Assembly: GCF_000355805.1 (NCBI RefSeq)
Contig: NZ_CM001837.1
Location: 1,950,155-2,014,154 of the forward strand
Direction of reading: 5' to 3'
DNA: 64,000 nt
Source: Dokdonia sp. PRO95
GTDB lineage: Bacteria > Bacteroidota > Bacteroidia > Flavobacteriales > Flavobacteriaceae
The notes under the pieces were generated by a model. It searched no databases. It was not told where the DNA came from and saw only the letters and a list, made by a program, of their open reading frames with translations. Made by a program: the position numbers and the translations under genes. Shown piece by piece: positions 45,440-52,317 of this stretch (position 1 is the first letter of the stretch; the number at the start of each line of letters is the position of its first letter).

Positions 45440-47122
45440 ATGAAATACTTGTATACCCTCGCGCTCGCAACGGCGCTTTTTTCTTGTAAAAATGAAGCTC
45501 CTACTACTGCGGCAGACACAACTCCGCGATATGTTTGGGAAGCTTATAATGACTCACTAGATATTGCAAAAACGCAAGCACTAGAAAATAGCAGGATGCA
45601 CCTCAAGCTTGTAAATGCAAAGAGGCTCGATAAAAATGATATTTGGAAAGATCTTAATGGGGAGATAAATACGCTTTCGCGAAAGCGTATCTCAGAAATC
45701 TCTCCGCTTATTTTAGAACAAGATATCCCGACCATCCAGAAGCACGTTAAAAATGGAGATTACTCATACGAAGAACTGACGCTATTTTACCTAAATCGTA
45801 TCGCGCGTTTTGAAAGTGACAATGACTTAGCGCTTAACGGAGTCATCGCTCTCAATAAAGAAGCGGTGAAGGAAGCGAGAGCGCTTGATACTAAAGATAA
45901 ATCTACTATAGATGAATATTCTGTGTACGGAATGCCTATACTTTTAAAAGATAACATTGGTGCAGCGGGAATGCCTACAACAGCAGGATCTGTAGCACTC
46001 ACAGATAATAATGCAGGTGATGCATTTATTACGAAAAGGCTCAAAGAAGAAAATGCTATAATACTAGGTAAAGCTAACTTGAGTGAGTGGGCTTACTTTT
46101 TATGTTCGGGTTGTCCAGTAGGTTATAGTGCTGTAGGTGGTCAGACCATAAATCCGTACGGTCGTTTACAATTTGAGTCAGGAGGATCAAGTTCTGGATC
46201 TGGGGTGAGCATAGCGGCAAATTATGCCGTAGCCGCCATAGGGTCTGAAACTAGTGGTTCTATACTATCACCTTCTAGCCAAAATAACCTAGTTGGGCTT
46301 AAACCTACCATCGGTCTTTTAAGTCGTAGTGGGATTGTACCTATTTCTAGTCACCTTGACACACCTGGACCTATGACAAAGAATGTAGTGGATAATGCGA
46401 TTGTACTACAAGCGCTCACGGGTAAAGATGCTGCAGATTCTTATAGTTATGCATCTACTGGTAATTATATACAGGCTGTTAAAGAAGGGAACCTTGAAGG
46501 AAAATATCTTGGGGTTATAAAGGGATACTTGCAAGACAGTACGTATGCCGCGGCTATCAATAAGCTTAAGGAAACAAAAGCCACACTTGTTGAGGTAGAT
46601 ATGGAGCGAGTTAATATGCCTGGTTTTCTGTCTATCTTAAATATAGATATGAAAAATGATCTCCCTGCTTATTACGATGCAGAGGTTGCCTCTTCAGTAA
46701 AAAATAGAAATATAGAGGAGCTCATTTCATTTAATAATCAAGATAGCCTTGCGCGTATTCCTTACGGACAACAGCTTTTTAAAGGTATCGTTGCAGATAG
46801 CACAACCGATACAGAGCTTAAAGCAATCAAAGAAGACCTTATGGAGGTTACTCAGGCATATTTTCAAGACGCGTTGAGCAAGCACCCTGAAGCTAGTGGG
46901 CAACTAGATGCAATACTCTCCATAAATAATTATGATGCTGGCTATGCAGCAGCGGCACATTATCCAGCACTTACATTACCTATGGGTTTCACCGCACAAG
47001 GAGAGCCTAAGGGAATTACCATTATAACTCCGTCTAAAAATGAAGAAGTGATTTACAATATCGCGGTAGAAGTAGAGAGCGCACTTAATGCTAGAACACT
47101 GCCAGAAGGATATCAGGAGTAA
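45440..47122 (+). CDS. Amidase-signature family lipoprotein
   Basis: 560 residues with a lipoprotein signal (ATALFSCKN). The amidase signature (AS) domain runs from about 120 to 550. The Ser-cisSer-Lys triad is visible: Lys170 in LLKDNIG, the cis-Ser in GGSSSGSG, and the nucleophile in GSETSGSI. GLKPTIGLLSRSGIVP and GPMTKNVVDNAI are further signature parts. An extracytoplasmic amide hydrolase; the substrate is unknown. A palindrome at 45673-45686 (read TLSRKR) lies before the AS domain in a non-conserved segment. Confidence 0.9.
   Translation: MKYLYTLALATALFSCKNEAPTTAADTTPRYVWEAYNDSLDIAKTQALENSRMHLKLVNAKRLDKNDIWKDLNGEINTLSRKRISEISPLILEQDIPTIQKHVKNGDYSYEELTLFYLNRIARFESDNDLALNGVIALNKEAVKEARALDTKDKSTIDEYSVYGMPILLKDNIGAAGMPTTAGSVALTDNNAGDAFITKRLKEENAIILGKANLSEWAYFLCSGCPVGYSAVGGQTINPYGRLQFESGGSSSGSGVSIAANYAVAAIGSETSGSILSPSSQNNLVGLKPTIGLLSRSGIVPISSHLDTPGPMTKNVVDNAIVLQALTGKDAADSYSYASTGNYIQAVKEGNLEGKYLGVIKGYLQDSTYAAAINKLKETKATLVEVDMERVNMPGFLSILNIDMKNDLPAYYDAEVASSVKNRNIEELISFNNQDSLARIPYGQQLFKGIVADSTTDTELKAIKEDLMEVTQAYFQDALSKHPEASGQLDAILSINNYDAGYAAAAHYPALTLPMGFTAQGEPKGITIITPSKNEEVIYNIAVEVESALNARTLPEGYQE
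45673..45686. repeat. GCTTTCGCGAAAGC palindrome in amidase gene
   Basis: Perfect core with ATAC/GTAT flanks, 22 bp in all (45669-45690); read TLSRKR. Confidence 0.9.
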
Positions 47123-47140
47123 AAGAAGGAATACATTTTA

Positions 47141-47196
47141 AATGGCTGTTGTCGTCTAGCTCTTAGAAGCTATTGGATAACAGCCATTATTTTTTC
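47141..47196 (+). terminator. Terminator-like inverted repeat after the amidase gene
   Basis: AATGGCTGTT (47141-47150) pairs with AACAGCCATT (47179-47188) and a T6 run follows. The second arm lies inside the 3' end of the convergent serine hydrolase gene. Confidence 0.5.
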
Positions 47197-48294
47197 CCAT
47201 AAATCTGTATCAAAACCGGAAGGACCTAATAATGACTCTTCGGTTGCATCGCCTAGGCGTATTACTACTAGTCCTTCACTAGGTAAAACATATACTTTTT
47301 GATCATCTTTACCTAAACCAGCGATAAGATCATCTGGAGCAGTAGGGATTAATTTTCCTGTAAATGTTGTCGTGGTGCCGGGTAGTCTATAGCTGTCTTG
47401 CCCATTAAGCCACCAGAGATATCCGTAAGCCTCATTAATATCTTGAGAAGGCGTTGTCATTTCTGTAAAGTATGCGGGATTTACTAGTTGGTTTCCGTCC
47501 CAATTTCCTTCATTGAGCGTGAGTAGTCCAAAACGCGCCATACTTCGGGCTGTACTAAAATATAATCTAAAATAGCCAAAAGGCACCCAAGCACCCGTCA
47601 TTCCAGTTTGGGACTTAAGCTTATTGTCATAGTAGGTATTAAAATCATCGGGTACAGCTGCTGTTACTACGTCCTGTAATAAGGTGTAAAAAGCGTTATG
47701 ATAGTACCACTCAGCACCAGCATCATTAAGGTACATCAGACACTCAGGGTCAGAGCAATTGGTATCGTCTACTGTATAGTCTCCTCCGCTGGTCATCGTG
47801 AGTTGGTTACGTATTGTTACCGCTGCTTCTTGTTCTGGAGTCATAGTAGTCCATCCCGTGCCTAGATAATTGCTGGAAGCATCATTTATAGATAAGTAGT
47901 CTTCTTGTTGAGCAATACCTACGGTGTAAGCCGTGAGCGTTTTTGCAGCGCTATTCCAGCGATGGCTTGTAGATGCGTCTGTATCTTGGTAATAATTCTC
48001 TACTACTATTTTTCCATCTTTAAGGATGATAAAAGCTTTGCTGTTATTTTCTGCTACATAATCAGTAAGATCTTGTAAGGCTGTAAGATTCCAGTTAAGA
48101 GTAGACGGGCTTGTCACTTCCCAAGTGTCACCTGCGATAGGAGGGAAGTATAGATTATTAGTCTCGCCAGTATCATCTGGCTCTTCTGCGATGGTATCGT
48201 CAGTTATAATAATCGTATCATCTGTAATGATTTTATTATCTGTAGTTGAACACGATAGACTTATAAGTAATAAGAAATATAGGTAACGCATCAT
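47170..48294 (-). CDS. Serine hydrolase, beta-lactamase (class C-like) family lipoprotein
   Basis: I take the start at 48294 (MMRYLYFLLLISLSCST), which gives a lipoprotein signal with Cys near residue 15; the frame is open 29 codons further without a plausible signal. About 374 residues. The SxxK motif is SAAK in HRWNSAAKTLTAY, the Tyr-x-Asn-like motif is YHN in EWYYHNAFYTLLQ, and a C-terminal LIAGLGKDDQKVYVLPSEGLVVIRLG takes the third motif place. Members include esterases, DD-peptidases and EstB-like hydrolases; I cannot choose. There is an Asp/Thr-rich spacer after the Cys. Convergent with the amidase gene. Confidence 0.85.
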   Translation of the reverse strand: MMRYLYFLLLISLSCSTTDNKIITDDTIIITDDTIAEEPDDTGETNNLYFPPIAGDTWEVTSPSTLNWNLTALQDLTDYVAENNSKAFIILKDGKIVVENYYQDTDASTSHRWNSAAKTLTAYTVGIAQQEDYLSINDASSNYLGTGWTTMTPEQEAAVTIRNQLTMTSGGDYTVDDTNCSDPECLMYLNDAGAEWYYHNAFYTLLQDVVTAAVPDDFNTYYDNKLKSQTGMTGAWVPFGYFRLYFSTARSMARFGLLTLNEGNWDGNQLVNPAYFTEMTTPSQDINEAYGYLWWLNGQDSYRLPGTTTTFTGKLIPTAPDDLIAGLGKDDQKVYVLPSEGLVVIRLGDATEESLLGPSGFDTDLWEKIMAVIQ

Positions 48295-48424
48295 TGAGGC
48301 TTTATGATAGGACTCTAAAATATAAAAAAGGATTAATGTCACTCTCATAATTAAGGAATTGGCAGTTTTTAGAGCTATCAAAAGGTGTAAAATATCAAGG
48401 TGCTATTTACTATGTTATTTGGCT

Positions 48425-48432
48425 TATCTTTG
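48425..48432 (+). promoter_or_regulatory. -7 box of rimO (TATCTTTG)
   Basis: Exact TAnnTTTG. It lies inside the upstream extension of the rimO frame and therefore favours the ATG at 48454. Confidence 0.5.
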
Positions 48433-48453
48433 CACTCCCTTAAAAGGAAGGCT

Positions 48454-49806
48454 ATGCGTACAAAATCATTGAAGAAGAATAAGATAAACGTAGTAACTCT
48501 AGGTTGCTCAAAAAACGTTTATGATAGTGAGGTCTTAATGGGCCAGCTTAAAGCAAATGAGATGGATGTTGCTCACGAAGAAGATGGTAACATTGTTGTG
48601 ATTAACACCTGTGGATTTATAGACAATGCAAAAGAGGAGTCTGTAAATACCATTCTTGAGTACGTAAAGCAAAAGGAAGAAGGCGATGTAGACAAGGTAT
48701 TTGTTACAGGATGTCTTTCTGAGCGATACAAGCCAGACCTTCAAAAGGAGATTCCAGATGTAGATCAGTATTTTGGAACAACAGAGCTACCAGGATTACT
48801 TAAAGCACTTGGAGCAGACTATAAGCACGAGCTTATAGGTGAGCGTATCACAACTACACCAAAAAACTATGCCTACCTAAAAATAGCCGAAGGCTGTGAC
48901 CGCCCTTGTTCTTTCTGCGCAATTCCTTTAATGAGAGGTAAGCACAAGTCAAAATCTATTGAGCATCTCGTAGTAGAAGCAAAAAAACTTGCTGCAAACG
49001 GCGTGACAGAGTTAATCCTTATCGCACAAGATCTTACGTATTACGGTCTTGATTTATATAAAAAACGCAACCTAGCAGAGCTTCTTGAAAACCTTGTTAA
49101 AGTAGAAGGTATAGAATGGATTCGTTTGCACTATGCATTTCCTTCCGGTTTCCCGGTAGATGTACTTGATGTGATGAAGCGTGAGCCTAAGGTGTGTAAT
49201 TACCTTGATATTCCGTTGCAACACATTGCAGATCCTATCTTAAAATCTATGCGACGTGGTACAACAATGGCAAAGACAAATGCGTTGTTAGAACGCTTTC
49301 GCGAAAGCGTACCAGAGATGACCATAAGAACTACGCTCATTGTAGGATATCCTGGAGAAACCGAAGAAGATTTCCAAACGCTGAAGCAATGGGTAAAAGA
49401 TCAACGTTTTGAGCGTTTAGGATGTTTTACGTACTCACACGAGGAAAACACACACGCATATAATCTAGAAGATGATGTGCCAGAGGATGTTAAAATGGAT
49501 CGCGCAAACCAGATTATGGAGATCCAATCACAAATTTCTTGGGAGCTCAATCAGCAAAAGATAGGGAAGGAGTTCAAGATTGTAGTAGATCGTAAAGAAG
49601 GAAACTTCTTTATAGGTCGTACAGAATTTGACTCACCAGATGTAGATAACGAGGTGCTAGTTGATGCGACTAAGTTTTATTTAAAAACTGGAGACTACGC
49701 AATGGTAAAAGTAACAGAGGCAGAAGATTTTGATCTGTATGCAGAGCCACTTGTAGCGCTAGAGCGACCACAAGCATTGCACGCAAAACGTGCTACCAAA
49801 AAATAA
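48454..49806 (+). CDS. rimO: Ribosomal protein S12 methylthiotransferase RimO
   Basis: 450 residues from ATG 48454; the longer frame from 48400 would start before the promoter box. Radical SAM enzyme that methylthiolates Asp of ribosomal protein S12. The N-terminal MTTase domain has VVTLGCSKNVYDSE, VINTCGFI and VTGCLSERY with its three cluster Cys. The radical SAM cluster is CDRPCSFC (CxxxCxxC), and a TRAM domain ends the protein. The sequence IPLMRGKHKSK favours RimO over MiaB. A palindrome at 49295-49308 is read RFRESV. Confidence 0.95.
   Translation: MRTKSLKKNKINVVTLGCSKNVYDSEVLMGQLKANEMDVAHEEDGNIVVINTCGFIDNAKEESVNTILEYVKQKEEGDVDKVFVTGCLSERYKPDLQKEIPDVDQYFGTTELPGLLKALGADYKHELIGERITTTPKNYAYLKIAEGCDRPCSFCAIPLMRGKHKSKSIEHLVVEAKKLAANGVTELILIAQDLTYYGLDLYKKRNLAELLENLVKVEGIEWIRLHYAFPSGFPVDVLDVMKREPKVCNYLDIPLQHIADPILKSMRRGTTMAKTNALLERFRESVPEMTIRTTLIVGYPGETEEDFQTLKQWVKDQRFERLGCFTYSHEENTHAYNLEDDVPEDVKMDRANQIMEIQSQISWELNQQKIGKEFKIVVDRKEGNFFIGRTEFDSPDVDNEVLVDATKFYLKTGDYAMVKVTEAEDFDLYAEPLVALERPQALHAKRATKK
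49295..49308. repeat. GCTTTCGCGAAAGC palindrome in rimO
   Basis: Perfect copy, the only perfect one in the RFRES frame. Confidence 0.9.
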
Positions 49807-49826
49807 GAAGTAGTAAATTAATTTAC

Positions 49827-49865
49827 AAAAAGCCTTTTGGAACAAATGTTTTGAAAGGCTTTTTT
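49827..49865 (+). terminator. Terminator after rimO
   Basis: AAAAAGCCTTT pairs with AAAGGCTTTTT and leads into T; 20 bp past the stop. Confidence 0.85.
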
Positions 49866-49891
49866 GTGTGTAAGAGTTTGTTTGCAAGGCT

Positions 49892-49899
49892 TACATTTG
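49892..49899 (+). promoter_or_regulatory. -7 box (TACATTTG) of the 49921 gene
   Basis: Exact TAnnTTTG, 21 bp before the ATG. Confidence 0.45.
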
Positions 49900-49920
49900 T
49901 AGCACTAAAAAAGCTTTTTT

Positions 49921-51165
49921 ATGCGTATTATTTGTCTAGTATTTTTTGCTTTAATTCTTATTACTTCTTGTAAAGAGTCAAATCAAACAGAGATTGAACC
50001 AGTAACAGAGCAGCCAGCAATAGCAGCGTCTACTACCAATGCATCACTCACTGCGATACAACTACCCTCTACAGGAAAATCTCATTTACCTAGACTTAAG
50101 TCGAGTGGCGGTAAATTACATATGACTTGGGTGGAGCAAGAAGACAAGATGGCAATTTTAAAATATGCTAGTTACGATAGTGCCAAGTGGAGCCAACCTA
50201 GAACCATTACATCTGGAGATAATTGGTTTGTAAACTGGGCAGATTTTCCGGCACTGGGCATAAATGGTGATTATGTGCTAACTAATATCTTAGAAAAATC
50301 TGCAGAGGGCACTTATGATTACAATATCAAATTACAATTATCAAAAGGCGATGAGGTTATAAAAGATGATTTCCTACTCAATACAGATGGCGTAGATGCA
50401 GAGCACGGTTTTGTATCTATACAAGCGTATGATGGAGGTTTTTATGCTAGCTGGCTAGACGGAAGAAATACTAAAAACGAAGACAAGAGTAAAAACCAAA
50501 TGACGTTACGTAACGCCTACATAGATTTAGCGGGAAATATAACTCAAGATACGGAGATAGATAGTCGCGTTTGTGACTGCTGTAATACAGCAACAGCTAT
50601 TACAAATAATGGACCGGTTGCCGTGTACAGAGATCGCTCAGACACCACACCAGAGATAAGAGATATGGCAATCGTGCGATGGGTAGATGGAGCGTGGTCA
50701 AAACCTATGGTTATAGGTAATGATAATTGGGAACTTAACGGTTGCCCCGTAAACGGACCTGCAATAGCAACCAAAGAAGAAAATGTGGTGGTGAGTTGGT
50801 TTACTGCAGAGGGTGATGCTCCTAGAGTGCTCACAGCTTTTTCAAATGATAATGGAGCCTCTTTTGGAGGTGCAATCCGTATAGATAACGGAAACGCAAT
50901 AGGTAGAGTAGATACAGATTTTATGAGTGATGGCAGCGCCCTCATCTCGTGGTTAGAACCAATGGGTGAAAACGTAGTGCTACAAGTAGCCCGTGTGTAT
51001 GTAGATGGCACACACGATGCCCCAGTGACAGTAACCAATACCTCTGCCGAACGACAAAGCGGTTTCCCACAACTAGAAGTTGTAGGCGATTCGATTTTTG
51101 TCGCCTGGACAGATCTTAATGGTGACAACAGCGAGGTCAAGATGGTACACTTTGAGATGAAATAG
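49921..51165 (+). CDS. Sialidase-like beta-propeller lipoprotein, function unknown
   Basis: 414 residues with lipobox LITSCKES. Repeating beta segments of the type GGKLHMTWVEQ, GGFYASWLDGRN, NVVVSWFTAEG and DSIFVAWTDLNG, plus an Asp-box-like SNDNGASFGG, indicate a six-bladed sialidase/BNR-type propeller. I see no clear sialidase catalytic set, so binding or another hydrolysis is possible. A notable CDCC motif at residues 218-221 (SRVCDCCNTATA) could bind metal or haem or form disulfides; it is followed by VAVYRDRSD. A single-gene unit. Confidence 0.75.
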   Translation: MRIICLVFFALILITSCKESNQTEIEPVTEQPAIAASTTNASLTAIQLPSTGKSHLPRLKSSGGKLHMTWVEQEDKMAILKYASYDSAKWSQPRTITSGDNWFVNWADFPALGINGDYVLTNILEKSAEGTYDYNIKLQLSKGDEVIKDDFLLNTDGVDAEHGFVSIQAYDGGFYASWLDGRNTKNEDKSKNQMTLRNAYIDLAGNITQDTEIDSRVCDCCNTATAITNNGPVAVYRDRSDTTPEIRDMAIVRWVDGAWSKPMVIGNDNWELNGCPVNGPAIATKEENVVVSWFTAEGDAPRVLTAFSNDNGASFGGAIRIDNGNAIGRVDTDFMSDGSALISWLEPMGENVVLQVARVYVDGTHDAPVTVTNTSAERQSGFPQLEVVGDSIFVAWTDLNGDNSEVKMVHFEMK

Positions 51166-51180
51166 TCTAGTTTGCTCAAT

Positions 51181-51251
51181 AACGTAACCTACCCACAACA
51201 GTGTCCCTCTTCCAAGAAGGAGTCAGGGAGATGTCCGCAGGAGTGAGTAAA
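51181..51251. repeat. Repeat A, copy 1
   Basis: Starts AACGTAACCTACCC and contains CCCTCTTCCAAGAAGG then GGAGTCAGGGAGATGTCCGC. The stem is imperfect here; in copies 2 and 3 the corresponding stem is better paired. Confidence 0.85.
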
Positions 51252-51256
51252 CTAGA

Positions 51257-51377
51257 ATTTCATTTCCAATTCCCACCCTTCAGGGTCGGGGAAAGGAATT
51301 GGCAGACTGAGTCGTGGCTAGTAAAAAGAATTGCCAGCCGAAAAGTTTTCCCCGTCCCTAAAGGGTGACTTTTCTTA
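51257..51377. repeat. Repeat B, copy 1
   Basis: Two hairpins: CCAATTCC...GGAATTGG with an inner ACCCTTCAGGGT, and GAAAAGT...ACTTTTC with an inner CCCTAAAGGG. Confidence 0.85.
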
Positions 51378-51396
51378 GGGAATTAGACATGAAAAT

Positions 51397-51472
51397 AACG
51401 TAACCCACCCACAACAGTGTCCTCTTCCAAGAGGGAGTCAGGGAGATGTCCGCAAGAGTAAGTAAATAAACT
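51397..51472. repeat. Repeat A, copy 2
   Basis: 216 bp after copy 1 in the same direction; contains CCTCTTCCAAGAGG as a clean stem. Confidence 0.85.
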
Positions 51473-51476
51473 AAAA

Positions 51477-51596
51477 ATTTCATTTCCAATTCCCACCCTT
51501 CAGGGTTGGGGAAAGGAATTGGCAGACTGAGTCGAGGCGAGTAAAAAGAATTGCAACCCGAAAAGTTTTCCCCGTCCCTAAAGGGTGACTTTTCTG
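51477..51596. repeat. Repeat B, copy 2
   Basis: 220 bp after copy 1; same two hairpins; ends 3 bp from the DUF559 stop. Confidence 0.85.
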
Positions 51597-51598
51597 AG

Positions 51599-51973
51599 TT
51601 AAGGATATGACTTAATTTCCTCTTCAATAAATATTTTGAATTCTTCAAATTGAAGCAGGATGAAATTATTTGTGAAACGGACTTCTTTTATTCCATAAGA
51701 GTTTATGATATCGGTTCTATCGGAGTCGTATTCCTTTTGGTTATGATGTATTTCTCCATCTAGTTCTATGCAGAGTTTAAGTTTATGACAATAGAAATCG
51801 AGTACATAATCTGCAAAAGGATGTTGACGTCTGAATTTTACACCAAATGGTTTTGTTTTCAAATACTCCCAAACCTTTTTCTCAGCTTGAGTTTCTCGCT
51901 TTCTTAAAGCAGCCGCAAACTCAAATTTGGAAGCAGCTGCACCAGCGTGCATATTTTCTTTTGACTTACTCAT
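51599..51973 (-). CDS. DUF559 (PD-(D/E)XK-like) endonuclease domain protein
   Basis: 124 residues of the DUF559 family related to very-short-patch-repair type nucleases. ALRKRETQAEKKVWEYLKTKPFGVKFRRQHPFADY is the family N-terminus. YVLDFYCHKLKLCIELDGEIHHN supplies the Asp and Glu-x-Asp expected of a PD-(D/E)XK core, and YGIKEVRFTNNFIL closes the fold. The gene is complete and lies within A/B repeats on both sides, an arrangement I have seen described for DUF559 genes in other bacteria, where their role is not known. It is possible that the protein acts on these repeats. Confidence 0.88.
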   Translation of the reverse strand: MSKSKENMHAGAAASKFEFAAALRKRETQAEKKVWEYLKTKPFGVKFRRQHPFADYVLDFYCHKLKLCIELDGEIHHNQKEYDSDRTDIINSYGIKEVRFTNNFILLQFEEFKIFIEEEIKSYP

Positions 51974-52056
51974 AATTTGTTGGCAATATAACTCATAATT
52001 AAGTCTTTGGGTTGAATTTGCTATTTTCCAATGCAGAGATTAAAATCAAGAATAAA

Positions 52057-52175
52057 ATTTCATTTCCAATTCCCACCCTTCAGGACTGGGGAAGGAATTG
52101 GCAGACTGAGTCGGGGCTAGTAAAAAGAATTGCGGCCGAAAAGTTTTCCCCGTCCTTAAAGGGTGACTTTTCTTA
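52057..52175. repeat. Repeat B, copy 3
   Basis: Same direction as copies 1 and 2, on the other side of the DUF559 gene; inner stem bases differ (CAGGACTGGGG). Confidence 0.85.
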
Positions 52176-52192
52176 GGGTATTAGACATAAAA

Positions 52193-52266
52193 ATAGCGTA
52201 ACCCACCCACAACAGTGTCCCTCTTCCAAGAGGGAGTCAGGGAGATGTCCGCAGGAGTAAGTAAAC
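52193..52266. repeat. Repeat A, copy 3
   Basis: Follows B copy 3, with the CCCTCTTCCAAGAGGG stem intact. Confidence 0.85.
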
Positions 52267-52298
52267 AAAAAAATGCCCTGAAATAGGGCATTTTTTTT
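52267..52298 (-). terminator. Terminator after the M14 peptidase gene
   Basis: AAATGCCCT (52271-52279) pairs with AGGGCATTT and is flanked by A- and T-runs; works on the minus strand. Confidence 0.8.
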
Positions 52299-52317
52299 GT
52301 TTTAGTAAGTATTGAAT

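Noticed and set aside
49921-51165. Calling the propeller lipoprotein a sialidase
   Set aside because: One Asp-box-like motif and propeller-type strands are present, but I cannot find the sialidase catalytic residues.
51358-51648. 96-codon minus-strand frame across repeats A2/B2 and the DUF559 3' end
   Set aside because: It is a translation of the repeats in another frame and overlaps the well-supported DUF559 gene.
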